A stretch of DNA of 43,356 nucleotides from Parabacteroides sp. PF5-6 (GTDB lineage Bacteria; Bacteroidota; Bacteroidia; Bacteroidales; Tannerellaceae), in assembly GCF_029504695.1 (NCBI RefSeq), contig NZ_JAQFIN010000019.1, forward strand, positions 1-43,356, read 5' to 3'. A program made the position numbers and the translations under genes. Positions 32,993 through 41,282 of this stretch are shown here, piece by piece. Below the pieces are notes generated by a model that was not told the DNA's origin, searched no databases, and worked only from the letters and a program-made list of their open reading frames with translations. The first letter of the stretch is position 1; each line of letters opens with the position of its first letter.

Positions 32993-35533
32993 ATGTTCAG
33001 ACACTGTTTAATACCATGTATAAGTCTGCTTCTTCTCTTACTGGCTGGTTGTCAGTCGACAGATGAACCGGAAAAGAAACAACACCAGCCACCCGAAGTG
33101 GCGGGTTTTGTACAAGAAATGTGGGAGACTCATATTTCGGTACAACAAACGGGAGATTCATTGAAAATCCTGTTGGATAGGATGTCGCAACCTCGGGGAA
33201 GAATGCGGCGTAATGAATGGATGGAAAAACTTCGGGCAGCCCATCTGAATCTGTTGGACAATTATCCGGTCTATTACGACTGGTGGTTGCAGGATGGCGA
33301 TGAGGCTCATTGGTTTGCTGGCGATTTCAACGAGGAACTGATTAAGCGGTTACAAAAATTGAATCTTACCATCGAGTTGACCGACTCGCCGGAAAGTCGG
33401 CTTAAAGCGTTTCAGGCTTATATCGATGCTTGTACACAACGGCGGGAGCAACGATTGGCTGCATTTATAAAAGACAGACCGGAGATTGCTTTTACCAAGT
33501 TTGATGTGCTTCAACCTTCTTTCTTCGCTTATACGGAAGGACTGTCGGATGCCCGGGCGGAATGTAATTTCTTTGCCGGAGGTGCTTTGTCGCTCATTCG
33601 TATGAACGGTATCTGGGCGGAAGAGGAGACTTTGATCGACACACCGGAAGGCGTGATCCGTGATCCGGATGTGCATTTCGATGGGAAGCATCTGTTGTTC
33701 TCCTGGAAGAAATCCTTAAAAGAAGATGATTTCCACCTTTATGAGATGGAGATGCCTTCGCGTAAGGTGAAACAAATAACCGATCAATTGGGATTTGCCG
33801 ATATCGAAGGCATTTACCTGCCCGATGAGAATATTTTATTCAACTCGACTCGTAACGGGAATGCGGTGGATTGTCATACGACAGAAGTGAGTAACCTGTT
33901 CCTCTGCGACCGCGACGGACGATATATGCGTCAGGTCGGTTACGACCAGGTGCATACCGTAAACCCGACATTACTCGACGACGGGCGGGTCGTTTATACC
34001 CGCTGGGAATACAACGACCGGGCCCAGGTATTCACTCAACCATTATTCCAGATGAACCCTGACGGTACGGGACAGGCCGAATACTATGGATTGAACAGTT
34101 TCTTCCCGACTACCGTCACCCATGCGCGCCAGATCCCCGGTACACGAAAGATCATGGCAACCATCCTGGGACATCATACCCCCCAACATGGGAAATTAGG
34201 AATTATCGACCCTGAAGCCGGACGCGATGAGAACGATGGTGTCACGATGTTGGCGCCTATGCGCAAAGCGGAAGCGGTGAAGATCGATGCCTACGGACAG
34301 TATGGCGATCAGTTTCAACACCCTTATCCGCTGTCGGAAGAGGAATTCCTGATCTCTTATTCCCCGTTGGGATATCATATCGGCCGGCCGATCCGTTTTG
34401 GAATCTATTGGATGACGGCCAATGGCGAACGTGAATTGTTGGCTTCCGATCCCTCGAACTCCTGCAACCAGCCGGTGATGCTGGTCGAGCGGGAACGTCC
34501 ATTCCAACGAGCCAATATGGTGGATTACACAAAGAACGAAGGCGTCTATTATATGCAGAATATCTATGAAGGGGGAGGACTGGAAGGAATTGAACCCGGA
34601 ACGGTGAAGAAACTGCGCATTGTAGAGATCATCTACCGCGTAGCCAGTATCGGAGCGGCTTATGGCTGGGACGATGGTGGTGGTGGACATGCCAATACCC
34701 CTGTCGGTGTGGGCAATACCAGCTGGGATGTGAAACGCATACTCGGAACAGTCGATGTGCAACCCGACGGATCGGCATTTTTTACTGTGCCTTCGCGTAC
34801 GCCGGTTTACTTCCAGGCATTGGACGAAAACAACCGGGTAGTACAGACCATGCGTAGCTGGTCGACACTTCAGCCGGGCGAGACGCAAAGCTGTGTCGGC
34901 TGTCACGAACATAAAAATACGGTGCCGGTGTACGGCCATCCGGTTTCGATGGCGGTGGATACCGGAGTGCAGCGAATCAAACCCGAAGGAATCGGAGTGC
35001 GTAACTTCAGCTATATAGCGGAAGTGCAACCGATCTGGGATGCGAATTGTATCTCTTGTCACGATGGAGTAAAACACAAGATGAGCCTGAAAGGCGATCT
35101 GAAGGTGGTTGATCAACAAACGAAACGTAAATTTTCAGACTCTTATCTGAACCTGACTCATGCAAAGAAGTTGACCGATGGGAATGATTCCTGGCAGGGA
35201 AATGCGCATCATCCGGAAGTGAACTGGATTAGTGCTTTGTCGACACCGAACCTCTTACCGCCTTATTTTGCCGGTTCAGCAACCAGTAACCTGATCAAAC
35301 GTTTGGAAAAGGGGCATGGCGGTGTGAAACTGTCGAAAGATGAAATCGAAACAGTTGCTTTATGGATCGACCTGTTGGTGCCTTTTATCGGTGATTACCG
35401 GGAAGCAAACAACTGGACGGAAGAAGAAAAGAAGTACTATACCTATTACGAGGAAAAACGGGAACGGGCGCTCCGGCAGAACGAAGAGAATATCCGGTTG
35501 TATGTCGAATCGCTTCAGAGTAAAGCAAAATGA
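32993..35533 (+). CDS. HzsA-like di-heme propeller lipoprotein
   Basis: 846 residues, lipoprotein (LLAGC, Cys20). A helical N-terminal part (about 30-165) precedes a propeller of PD40/TolB-like blades (about 190-500; VIRDPDVHFDGKHLLFSW, TVNPTLLDDGRVVYTRWEY). Then comes a domain resembling the middle region of the hydrazine synthase alpha subunit (about 535-640), and two c-heme motifs, CVGCH (634-638) and CISCH (686-690). The family label HzsA-related is from memory; there is no reason to think hydrazine is made. It starts 2 bp after deoC and its stop overlaps the next start, so it is tightly coupled to a second di-heme protein. Likely a periplasmic or surface oxidoreductase or electron carrier. 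Confidence 0.82.
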   Translation: MFRHCLIPCISLLLLLLAGCQSTDEPEKKQHQPPEVAGFVQEMWETHISVQQTGDSLKILLDRMSQPRGRMRRNEWMEKLRAAHLNLLDNYPVYYDWWLQDGDEAHWFAGDFNEELIKRLQKLNLTIELTDSPESRLKAFQAYIDACTQRREQRLAAFIKDRPEIAFTKFDVLQPSFFAYTEGLSDARAECNFFAGGALSLIRMNGIWAEEETLIDTPEGVIRDPDVHFDGKHLLFSWKKSLKEDDFHLYEMEMPSRKVKQITDQLGFADIEGIYLPDENILFNSTRNGNAVDCHTTEVSNLFLCDRDGRYMRQVGYDQVHTVNPTLLDDGRVVYTRWEYNDRAQVFTQPLFQMNPDGTGQAEYYGLNSFFPTTVTHARQIPGTRKIMATILGHHTPQHGKLGIIDPEAGRDENDGVTMLAPMRKAEAVKIDAYGQYGDQFQHPYPLSEEEFLISYSPLGYHIGRPIRFGIYWMTANGERELLASDPSNSCNQPVMLVERERPFQRANMVDYTKNEGVYYMQNIYEGGGLEGIEPGTVKKLRIVEIIYRVASIGAAYGWDDGGGGHANTPVGVGNTSWDVKRILGTVDVQPDGSAFFTVPSRTPVYFQALDENNRVVQTMRSWSTLQPGETQSCVGCHEHKNTVPVYGHPVSMAVDTGVQRIKPEGIGVRNFSYIAEVQPIWDANCISCHDGVKHKMSLKGDLKVVDQQTKRKFSDSYLNLTHAKKLTDGNDSWQGNAHHPEVNWISALSTPNLLPPYFAGSATSNLIKRLEKGHGGVKLSKDEIETVALWIDLLVPFIGDYREANNWTEEEKKYYTYYEEKRERALRQNEENIRLYVESLQSKAK

Positions 35534-37350
35534 GGAATGAAATGATGAAGATGAATAAGATAGGAATTCTCTATATAACGATGTTTTGCCTATTCTTGAC
35601 CGGTTGCGATCTGTCAACAGGAACCTTTGCTCCTGACCGGGTGTTTCAACCCGATGCGTCGGGGCGTATCTGGGTGAATAATCGCAGTGAGAACACGCTG
35701 ATGCTCTTTCAACCGGATCTGAAAAATATCGAAAAGAAGGTGACGTTCGAACAACCGGTAAACGATATCGAAGTGACAGCCGACCGTCTTTGGGTGGTCT
35801 GCGACGGCTCGAACGGCTCTTTATATGAATTGAATGCGAATGATCTTTCCATTTTGTCGGAGACGGAGATGGGAGCTTGCCCTTCTGCTGTGGTTTATAA
35901 TCCGGCGAGCCAATCCTTGTGGGTGACTCAACGATTTCATAATGCATTATGGGAAGTCGATCCCCAATCGAAACAGGTACTTACCCGACTGGAAATAGGA
36001 CGGGAACCTGTTGATTTGGTGACATTCAATCAGGGAAAACATCTGTTGGTGGTGAACAACCTGCCGGAAATGGCTTCGACCGATTTCCCGGTAACGGCTT
36101 TGCTCACGGTGGTTGATACGGAAGCGAAAACTGTTGTCAAACGAATCTATCTACCGAATGGCTCGACCGATGTCAAAGCGGTCGCTTTATCGGCCGATCA
36201 GAAATATGCGTATGTAACTCATCTGATTGCCCGTTATCAATTGCCTACCAACCAGGTCGATCGCGGATGGATGAGTACGAATGCTCTGTCGATCATCGAC
36301 CTCGATACGCAGGACAGATTGACTACCGTATTGCTCGATACCCCTCAGAAAGGAGCGGCAAACCCTTGGGGAGTGGTTGTAACACCGGATGATAAACAAA
36401 TCCTGGCTGTTGCTTCCGGAACTCATGAGATTGTTTGCATCGATCGTGAAGGCATGCATGAACGTATTCAAAAGGTCATGCGTGGAGAGAAAACAGTTCC
36501 GTCGACTCATCGGCCGGAAGATATACCGAATGACGCCGGATTCCTTTACGGCCTGGTCTCTTTTATCGGGACCGATGGAAAAGGTCCGCGTGAAATAGTG
36601 ATCGGTGGTAACAAAGCTTATACGGCAAACTATTATACCGGTGAACTGATCGCGTTGGATTGGAAAACCCAGGAGAAAACCCGGGTTCCTTCCTCGGCAA
36701 ACTCACTGACGGCAACGATCGAAGGACGGGGCGAAATGTATTTCTATGACGCTTCCTTGTGTTTTCAAGGCTGGCAAAGCTGTATCTCTTGTCATCCGAA
36801 CGATGCCCGTATGGATGGTTTGAACTGGGATCAAAAGAACGATGGCTTGGGGAATCCAAAGAATACCAAGTCGTTATTGCTTTCTCATGAAACACCTCCT
36901 TCGATGGTGACCGGTATCCGGAAGAATGCGGAAACTGCCGTTCGTGCCGGATACAAACATATCCTTTTCGCAGCCGATAATGAAGAAATTACCCATGCGA
37001 TGGACGTTTGGTTGCGATCGTTACGGCCGCTTCCCAGTCCTTATCTGGTGAATGGCGAATTGTCGGAAACGGCTAAGCGAGGGAAGGAGGTTTTCGCGAA
37101 GAATTGTGCGGACTGCCACTCCGGTCCGAACTATACGGATATGAAACAATATTATGTGTCTTGGGCGACAGAAGGCGAAAAAGAGGTGAAGATGGATGTG
37201 CCAACCCTGATTGAAGTGTGGCGAACCGCTCCGTATCTCTACGATGGCCGTGTTTATTCCATGCGGGAGATGCTGGATATTCATGGCGCGACCACCGATC
37301 TGTCGACCAAAGAATTGGATGATCTGACGGAGTATGTATTATCCTTATAA
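35530..37350 (+). CDS. YncE-like propeller fused to di-heme MauG/cytochrome-c-peroxidase-like domain
   Basis: 606 residues, lipoprotein (FLTGC, Cys26). The N-terminal two thirds (about 35-400) is a YncE/YVTN-type propeller (VNDIEVTADRLWVV, DVKAVALSADQKYAYVTHL, NPWGVVVTPDDKQILAV). The C-terminal part carries two c-heme motifs, CISCH (418-422) and CADCH (526-530), spaced about 108 residues apart as in di-heme peroxidase/MauG proteins, with RRGKEVF-like RGKEVFAKNCADCHSGPN and VPTLIEVWRTAPYLYDGR, both typical of that family. The start overlaps the upstream stop by 4 bp; ATGs at residues 5, 6 and 8 are alternatives. Could reduce peroxide or oxidise a substrate, passing electrons with the HzsA-like partner. 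Confidence 0.85.
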   Translation: MRNEMMKMNKIGILYITMFCLFLTGCDLSTGTFAPDRVFQPDASGRIWVNNRSENTLMLFQPDLKNIEKKVTFEQPVNDIEVTADRLWVVCDGSNGSLYELNANDLSILSETEMGACPSAVVYNPASQSLWVTQRFHNALWEVDPQSKQVLTRLEIGREPVDLVTFNQGKHLLVVNNLPEMASTDFPVTALLTVVDTEAKTVVKRIYLPNGSTDVKAVALSADQKYAYVTHLIARYQLPTNQVDRGWMSTNALSIIDLDTQDRLTTVLLDTPQKGAANPWGVVVTPDDKQILAVASGTHEIVCIDREGMHERIQKVMRGEKTVPSTHRPEDIPNDAGFLYGLVSFIGTDGKGPREIVIGGNKAYTANYYTGELIALDWKTQEKTRVPSSANSLTATIEGRGEMYFYDASLCFQGWQSCISCHPNDARMDGLNWDQKNDGLGNPKNTKSLLLSHETPPSMVTGIRKNAETAVRAGYKHILFAADNEEITHAMDVWLRSLRPLPSPYLVNGELSETAKRGKEVFAKNCADCHSGPNYTDMKQYYVSWATEGEKEVKMDVPTLIEVWRTAPYLYDGRVYSMREMLDIHGATTDLSTKELDDLTEYVLSL

Positions 37351-37362
37351 ACGGAATGGTAA

Positions 37363-38271
37363 ATGTATAAATACTTGTTTTATCTAAGTGTAACGGTCCT
37401 TTGCCTGTGGGTGTCCAGCCTGCAGGCACAGGGCTTTTCTTTTGCGGGATGTGACTATTCGCAAGGCATTGTTTTTGTGATGGAGAATGATGAGCTTGTT
37501 TGGCAGCATCCGGCGAAAGAAACCAACGATATCTGGGTGTTGGAGAATGGGAATATTCTTTTTACAACCGGCCGGGGCGTATTGGAAATGACCCGACAAA
37601 ATGATACGGTGTTTCATTATCAGTCAGAAAGTCCTATCTTTGCTTGTCAACGGTTGAAAAACAATGGCAATACCTTTATTGGGGAGTGTCGTTCCGGGCG
37701 TTTGCTCGAAGTGGCACCCGATGGGAAGATTGTTAAAGAAGTCTCCATTTTGCCGGAAGGAACCGCTGATGCCGGTTTCCCTTTTATGCGTAATGCGCGC
37801 CGGTTGGACAACGGGAATTATTTAGTAGCCCATTATGGCGGGCAAACAGTGAAGGAATATGATCCGGCAGGAAAGGTCGTCTGGAGTGCCGATGTGTCGG
37901 GCGGGCCTCATTCGGTGATCCGTTTGTCAAATGGGAATACACTGGTTGCCGTAGCCGATATCACTCGTGATCCGCGCATTGTCGAGTTGGATAAAGAAGG
38001 GAATGTCGTTTGGCAATTCTCTAATCGGGATATCGAAGGTGCTCCGTTGAAATTTCTTGGAGGAATGCATTTGTTGCCCGATGGAAACCTGTTGTTCGCC
38101 AATTGGGTCGGCCACGAAAAGGAACCGGATAAAAGAGTCCATCTGTTGATGATTAATAAAGAAAAAGAAGTGGTTTATACCTTGAAAGACCATCCGGCTT
38201 TGCAAACGATGTCGTCTGTGTATTGTACAGGATATAAAGAAAGAGTAACAAAGGAAAACTCTTTCCATTAA
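37363..38271 (+). CDS. Exported small beta-propeller (PQQ/NHL-like repeats)
   Basis: 302 residues. Signal peptide (1-22, ending LQAQ), then about six repeats of the form NDIWVLENGNILFTT, ACQRLKNNGNTFIGEC, NARRLDNGNYLVAHY, SVIRLSNGNTLVAVAD, GGMHLLPDGNLLFANW: a propeller akin to PQQ-like or arylsulfotransferase-type repeats. I see no proof of a quinone cofactor site and no heme motif. It lies 12 bp behind the YncE/MauG-like gene and 12 bp ahead of GH43, firmly in the operon. It may be the substrate-binding or catalytic partner of the heme proteins; the function is unknown. Confidence 0.78.
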   Translation: MYKYLFYLSVTVLCLWVSSLQAQGFSFAGCDYSQGIVFVMENDELVWQHPAKETNDIWVLENGNILFTTGRGVLEMTRQNDTVFHYQSESPIFACQRLKNNGNTFIGECRSGRLLEVAPDGKIVKEVSILPEGTADAGFPFMRNARRLDNGNYLVAHYGGQTVKEYDPAGKVVWSADVSGGPHSVIRLSNGNTLVAVADITRDPRIVELDKEGNVVWQFSNRDIEGAPLKFLGGMHLLPDGNLLFANWVGHEKEPDKRVHLLMINKEKEVVYTLKDHPALQTMSSVYCTGYKERVTKENSFH

Positions 38272-38283
38272 TAAAATAAATAT

Positions 38284-39300
38284 ATGAGAATAACAAGTCT
38301 ATTATTATCCGCTATCATTCTCTTTTCGTGCAGCACGACGAATGCTGCCGAAGAACCACTCCCCCCAATTGTGGAGCAACCGGAAGGAACCTATAAGAAC
38401 CCGGTGATTGCTTATAGTCTACCCGATCCTACGATTATCAAGGCACAAGATGGTTACTTTTATCTTTATGCTACCGAAGATATCCGTAATACGCCCATTC
38501 ATCGTTCGAAGAATTTGGTCGATTGGGAGGAGATCGGTACGGCTTTTACGGCTGAGACACGCCCCACCTTCGAACCCAAAGGAGGGCTTTGGGCGCCCGA
38601 TATCAATTATATCAATGGGAAATATGTGTTGTACTATTCCATGTCGGTCTGGGGAGGGGAGTGGACTTGCGGTATCGGTGTCGCCGTTGCCGATCAACCC
38701 GAAGGGCCTTTTACGGATCAGGGTAAGCTTTTCCGAAGCAATGAGATCGATGTGCAAAACTCAATCGACCAGTATTATATCGAAGAGGACGGAAAGAAAT
38801 ATCTTTTTTGGGGTAGCTTCCGCGGACTTTATGCGATCGAGCTGTCGGATGATGGTTTGTCGATCCGGGAAGGTGCTGCGAAGCTCCAGGTAGCCGGCAC
38901 GGCTTACGAAGGGGTATATATCCATCGCCACGGTGATTTCTATTATATGTTTGCTTCGATCGGCTCTTGTTGTGAAGGAGCCAAAAGTACCTATACCACC
39001 GTTGTTGGTCGATCGGATAACCTCTTTGGCCCTTACCTGGATAAGGCGGGCCGTTCGATGATGGAAAACCACCACGAGATCCTGATCGGGAAGAATGAGC
39101 GCTTTGTGGGAACGGGGCATAACTCGGAGATCGTGACCGACGATGAAGGCAACGATTGGATTTTCTATCATGCTGTGGATTTATATAACCCCACTGGACG
39201 TGTCCTGTTGATGGATCATGTACGCTGGGAACAGGACTGGCCGGTAGTTAAAGGATCGACTCCTTCGCTCAGAGCAAAAGCTCCAATATTTAAATTATGA
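38284..39300 (+). CDS. GH43-family glycosidase lipoprotein
   Basis: 338 residues, lipoprotein (ILFSC, Cys16) with one five-bladed GH43 propeller. Asp48 in LPDPTI (base), Asp162 in NSIDQYY (pKa modulator) and Glu209 in YEGVYIH (acid) are all present. WAPDINYINGKYVLYYS is a further hallmark. Typical members are exo-acting alpha-L-arabinofuranosidases or beta-xylosidases. Compared with the lone GH43 at 9808 it differs clearly, so this is not a recent duplicate. It sits 12 bp behind the small propeller. Confidence 0.92.
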   Translation: MRITSLLLSAIILFSCSTTNAAEEPLPPIVEQPEGTYKNPVIAYSLPDPTIIKAQDGYFYLYATEDIRNTPIHRSKNLVDWEEIGTAFTAETRPTFEPKGGLWAPDINYINGKYVLYYSMSVWGGEWTCGIGVAVADQPEGPFTDQGKLFRSNEIDVQNSIDQYYIEEDGKKYLFWGSFRGLYAIELSDDGLSIREGAAKLQVAGTAYEGVYIHRHGDFYYMFASIGSCCEGAKSTYTTVVGRSDNLFGPYLDKAGRSMMENHHEILIGKNERFVGTGHNSEIVTDDEGNDWIFYHAVDLYNPTGRVLLMDHVRWEQDWPVVKGSTPSLRAKAPIFKL

Positions 39301-39340
39301 ATTATGAATTATATATTTATCATTTTAATTAATTACTATC

Positions 39341-41149
39341 ATGAGAAAAAAGTTTTTGATGTGCTGCGCCCTGATCGCAGCGGTAAGTGTGCAGGCGCAG
39401 TGGCAGCCTGTGGGTGATAAGCTCAAAACCAAGTGGGCGACTGAGATCAATCCGGAGAATGTATTGCCGGAATATCCGCGTCCGCAGATGGAACGTAAAG
39501 ACTGGGTGAACCTGAACGGGCTTTGGGATTATGCCATCAAACCCCAAGGGCAGATCGAGCCGACCGCTTTCGACGGCAAGATCCTGGTTCCTTTTGCTAT
39601 CGAGTCTGCTCTTTCGGGTGTACAGAAAGAGGTAGGCGATCAGAACGAATTGTGGTACAAACGTGAGTTCACTGTTCCTGCAAATTGGAAAAACAAAGAC
39701 GTCGTCTTGAACTTCGGTGCGGTAGACTGGAAGGCCGACGTGTTTATCAATGATATTATGATCGGTTCGCACCAAGGGGGCTACACGCCGTTCTCTTTCA
39801 ATATCACTCCGTACCTGGCGGGAAAGACAAAGCATAAACTGGTGGTGCGTGTTTGGGACCCGACAGACAAAGGTTATCAGCCACGCGGAAAACAGGTGAA
39901 CCGTCCGAACGGTATCTGGTACACACCGGTGACCGGTATCTGGCAGACGGTATGGATCGAGCCGGTAGCGACCGAACATATCACGCATATCAAGGCTATT
40001 CCTGATATCGACAATGGCGCGCTTACGGTAACGGTTGATGCTACTTGCGCTTGCCCGACGAATATCATCGAAGTGAAACTGATGGACAAAGGCCGCGTCG
40101 TGGCTACTGCCAAAGGTATAGTAGGTAAAGAAATCCGCCTGGGTGTTCAGAACCCGACGCTTTGGGATACGGAGAATCCTTATCTGTATGATATGCAGGT
40201 ATCGCTGGCCAAAGCCGGTAAAGTATTGGACGATGTGAAGTCGTACACCGCTTTCCGTAAGATCTCGATGAAGAAAGACGATAACGGCATCTGGCGTATG
40301 CAATTGAATAACAAGAACCTGTTCCACTATGGTCCGTTGGATCAAGGTTGGTGGCCTGACGGATTGTACACCGCTCCGACCGACGAAGCGTTGTTGTACG
40401 ACGTAGTGAAAACCAAAGAATGGGGCTTCAATATGATCCGCAAGCATGTGAAGGTGGAACCTGCACGTTGGTACTACCATTGCGACCGCGAAGGTATGCT
40501 CGTTTGGCAGGATATGCCGAGCGGCGATATGGGCAACCAATGGCAACCGCATACCTACAACGGCGGAACAGACAAGAAACGTACACCGGCTTCTATCGCC
40601 AACTACGACCAGGAGTGGAAAGAGATTATGGACCTTTGCGTTTCCAACCCGTCGGTTGTCGTTTGGGTGCCTTTCAATGAGGCGTGGGGACAGTTCGATA
40701 CCGAACGCGTATCCGACTGGACCAAAGCGTACGATCCTTCCCGTCTGGTGAACCCCGCCAGTGGAGGTAACCACCGCGCGACAGGCGATATCCTCGACCT
40801 GCATAACTATCCCGGACCGAGTATGTTCCTCTACGATGCTGCCCGCGTGAATGTATTGGGCGAGTATGGCGGTATCGGTCTTCCGTTGCAAAACCACTTG
40901 TGGCAAACCGACCGTAACTGGGGATATATCCAGTTCAAGAATGCCGACGAGGTAACGGCTGAATACGTGAAGTACGCCAAAGAACTGCAAGGCATGGTCG
41001 ACCGTGGCTTCTCCGCTGCTGTCTATACCCAGACCACCGATGTGGAAGGTGAAGTGAACGGTTTGATGACTTACGACCGCAAGGAGATCAAGATCAACGA
41101 AGCGGCTGTGCGCAAAGCCAATCAGGAGGTGATTAAAGCGTTAAAGTAA
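39341..41149 (+). CDS. GH2-family glycoside hydrolase (first of two)
   Basis: 602 residues with signal peptide (1-20, VQAQ). Sugar-binding jelly roll (about 45-210), immunoglobulin-like domain (about 212-310) and TIM barrel (about 311-600). Acid/base Glu447 in PFNEAWG and nucleophile Glu508 in LGEYGG occupy the expected places. GH2 includes beta-galactosidase, beta-mannosidase, beta-glucuronidase and others; this short three-domain form without C-terminal domains is frequent in gut Bacteroidales and its specificity is not predictable. It lies 40 AT-rich bp behind GH43. Confidence 0.9.
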   Translation: MRKKFLMCCALIAAVSVQAQWQPVGDKLKTKWATEINPENVLPEYPRPQMERKDWVNLNGLWDYAIKPQGQIEPTAFDGKILVPFAIESALSGVQKEVGDQNELWYKREFTVPANWKNKDVVLNFGAVDWKADVFINDIMIGSHQGGYTPFSFNITPYLAGKTKHKLVVRVWDPTDKGYQPRGKQVNRPNGIWYTPVTGIWQTVWIEPVATEHITHIKAIPDIDNGALTVTVDATCACPTNIIEVKLMDKGRVVATAKGIVGKEIRLGVQNPTLWDTENPYLYDMQVSLAKAGKVLDDVKSYTAFRKISMKKDDNGIWRMQLNNKNLFHYGPLDQGWWPDGLYTAPTDEALLYDVVKTKEWGFNMIRKHVKVEPARWYYHCDREGMLVWQDMPSGDMGNQWQPHTYNGGTDKKRTPASIANYDQEWKEIMDLCVSNPSVVVWVPFNEAWGQFDTERVSDWTKAYDPSRLVNPASGGNHRATGDILDLHNYPGPSMFLYDAARVNVLGEYGGIGLPLQNHLWQTDRNWGYIQFKNADEVTAEYVKYAKELQGMVDRGFSAAVYTQTTDVEGEVNGLMTYDRKEIKINEAAVRKANQEVIKALK

Positions 41150-41173
41150 GTATGAGGAAAACCTCATACTTAC

Positions 41174-41272
41174 AGTAGTTAGTAGTTGGAAGTTAGTAGT
41201 TAGTAGAAAATACTGCATTGCGACTACCAACTACCAACTACCAACTACCAACTACCAACTACCAACTACTAA
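41174..41272. repeat. Inverted repeat built of 7-bp units
   Basis: Left arm 41174-41206 (TTAGTAG/TTGG units) and right arm 41224-41272, which is CTACCAA six times (41224-41265) then CTACTAA. The arms pair imperfectly through G-T and a few mismatches around a 17-base loop. It lies between the two GH2 genes. Confidence 0.8.
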
Positions 41273-41282
41273 TATATATATT

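Noticed and set aside
32993-35533. Hydrazine synthesis
   Set aside because: The resemblance to HzsA is limited to fold and heme motifs; beta and gamma subunits and other anammox genes are missing.
39329-40990. 553-codon open frame on the minus strand
   Set aside because: It lies entirely over the GH2 gene with intact catalytic motifs on the plus strand. Antisense frames of this length are common opposite codon-biased genes; no domain is recognisable.
41224-41272. CRISPR-like array
   Set aside because: The 7-bp units are directly adjacent with no spacers and no cas genes are near. The same holds for the 9-bp and 21-bp repeats.
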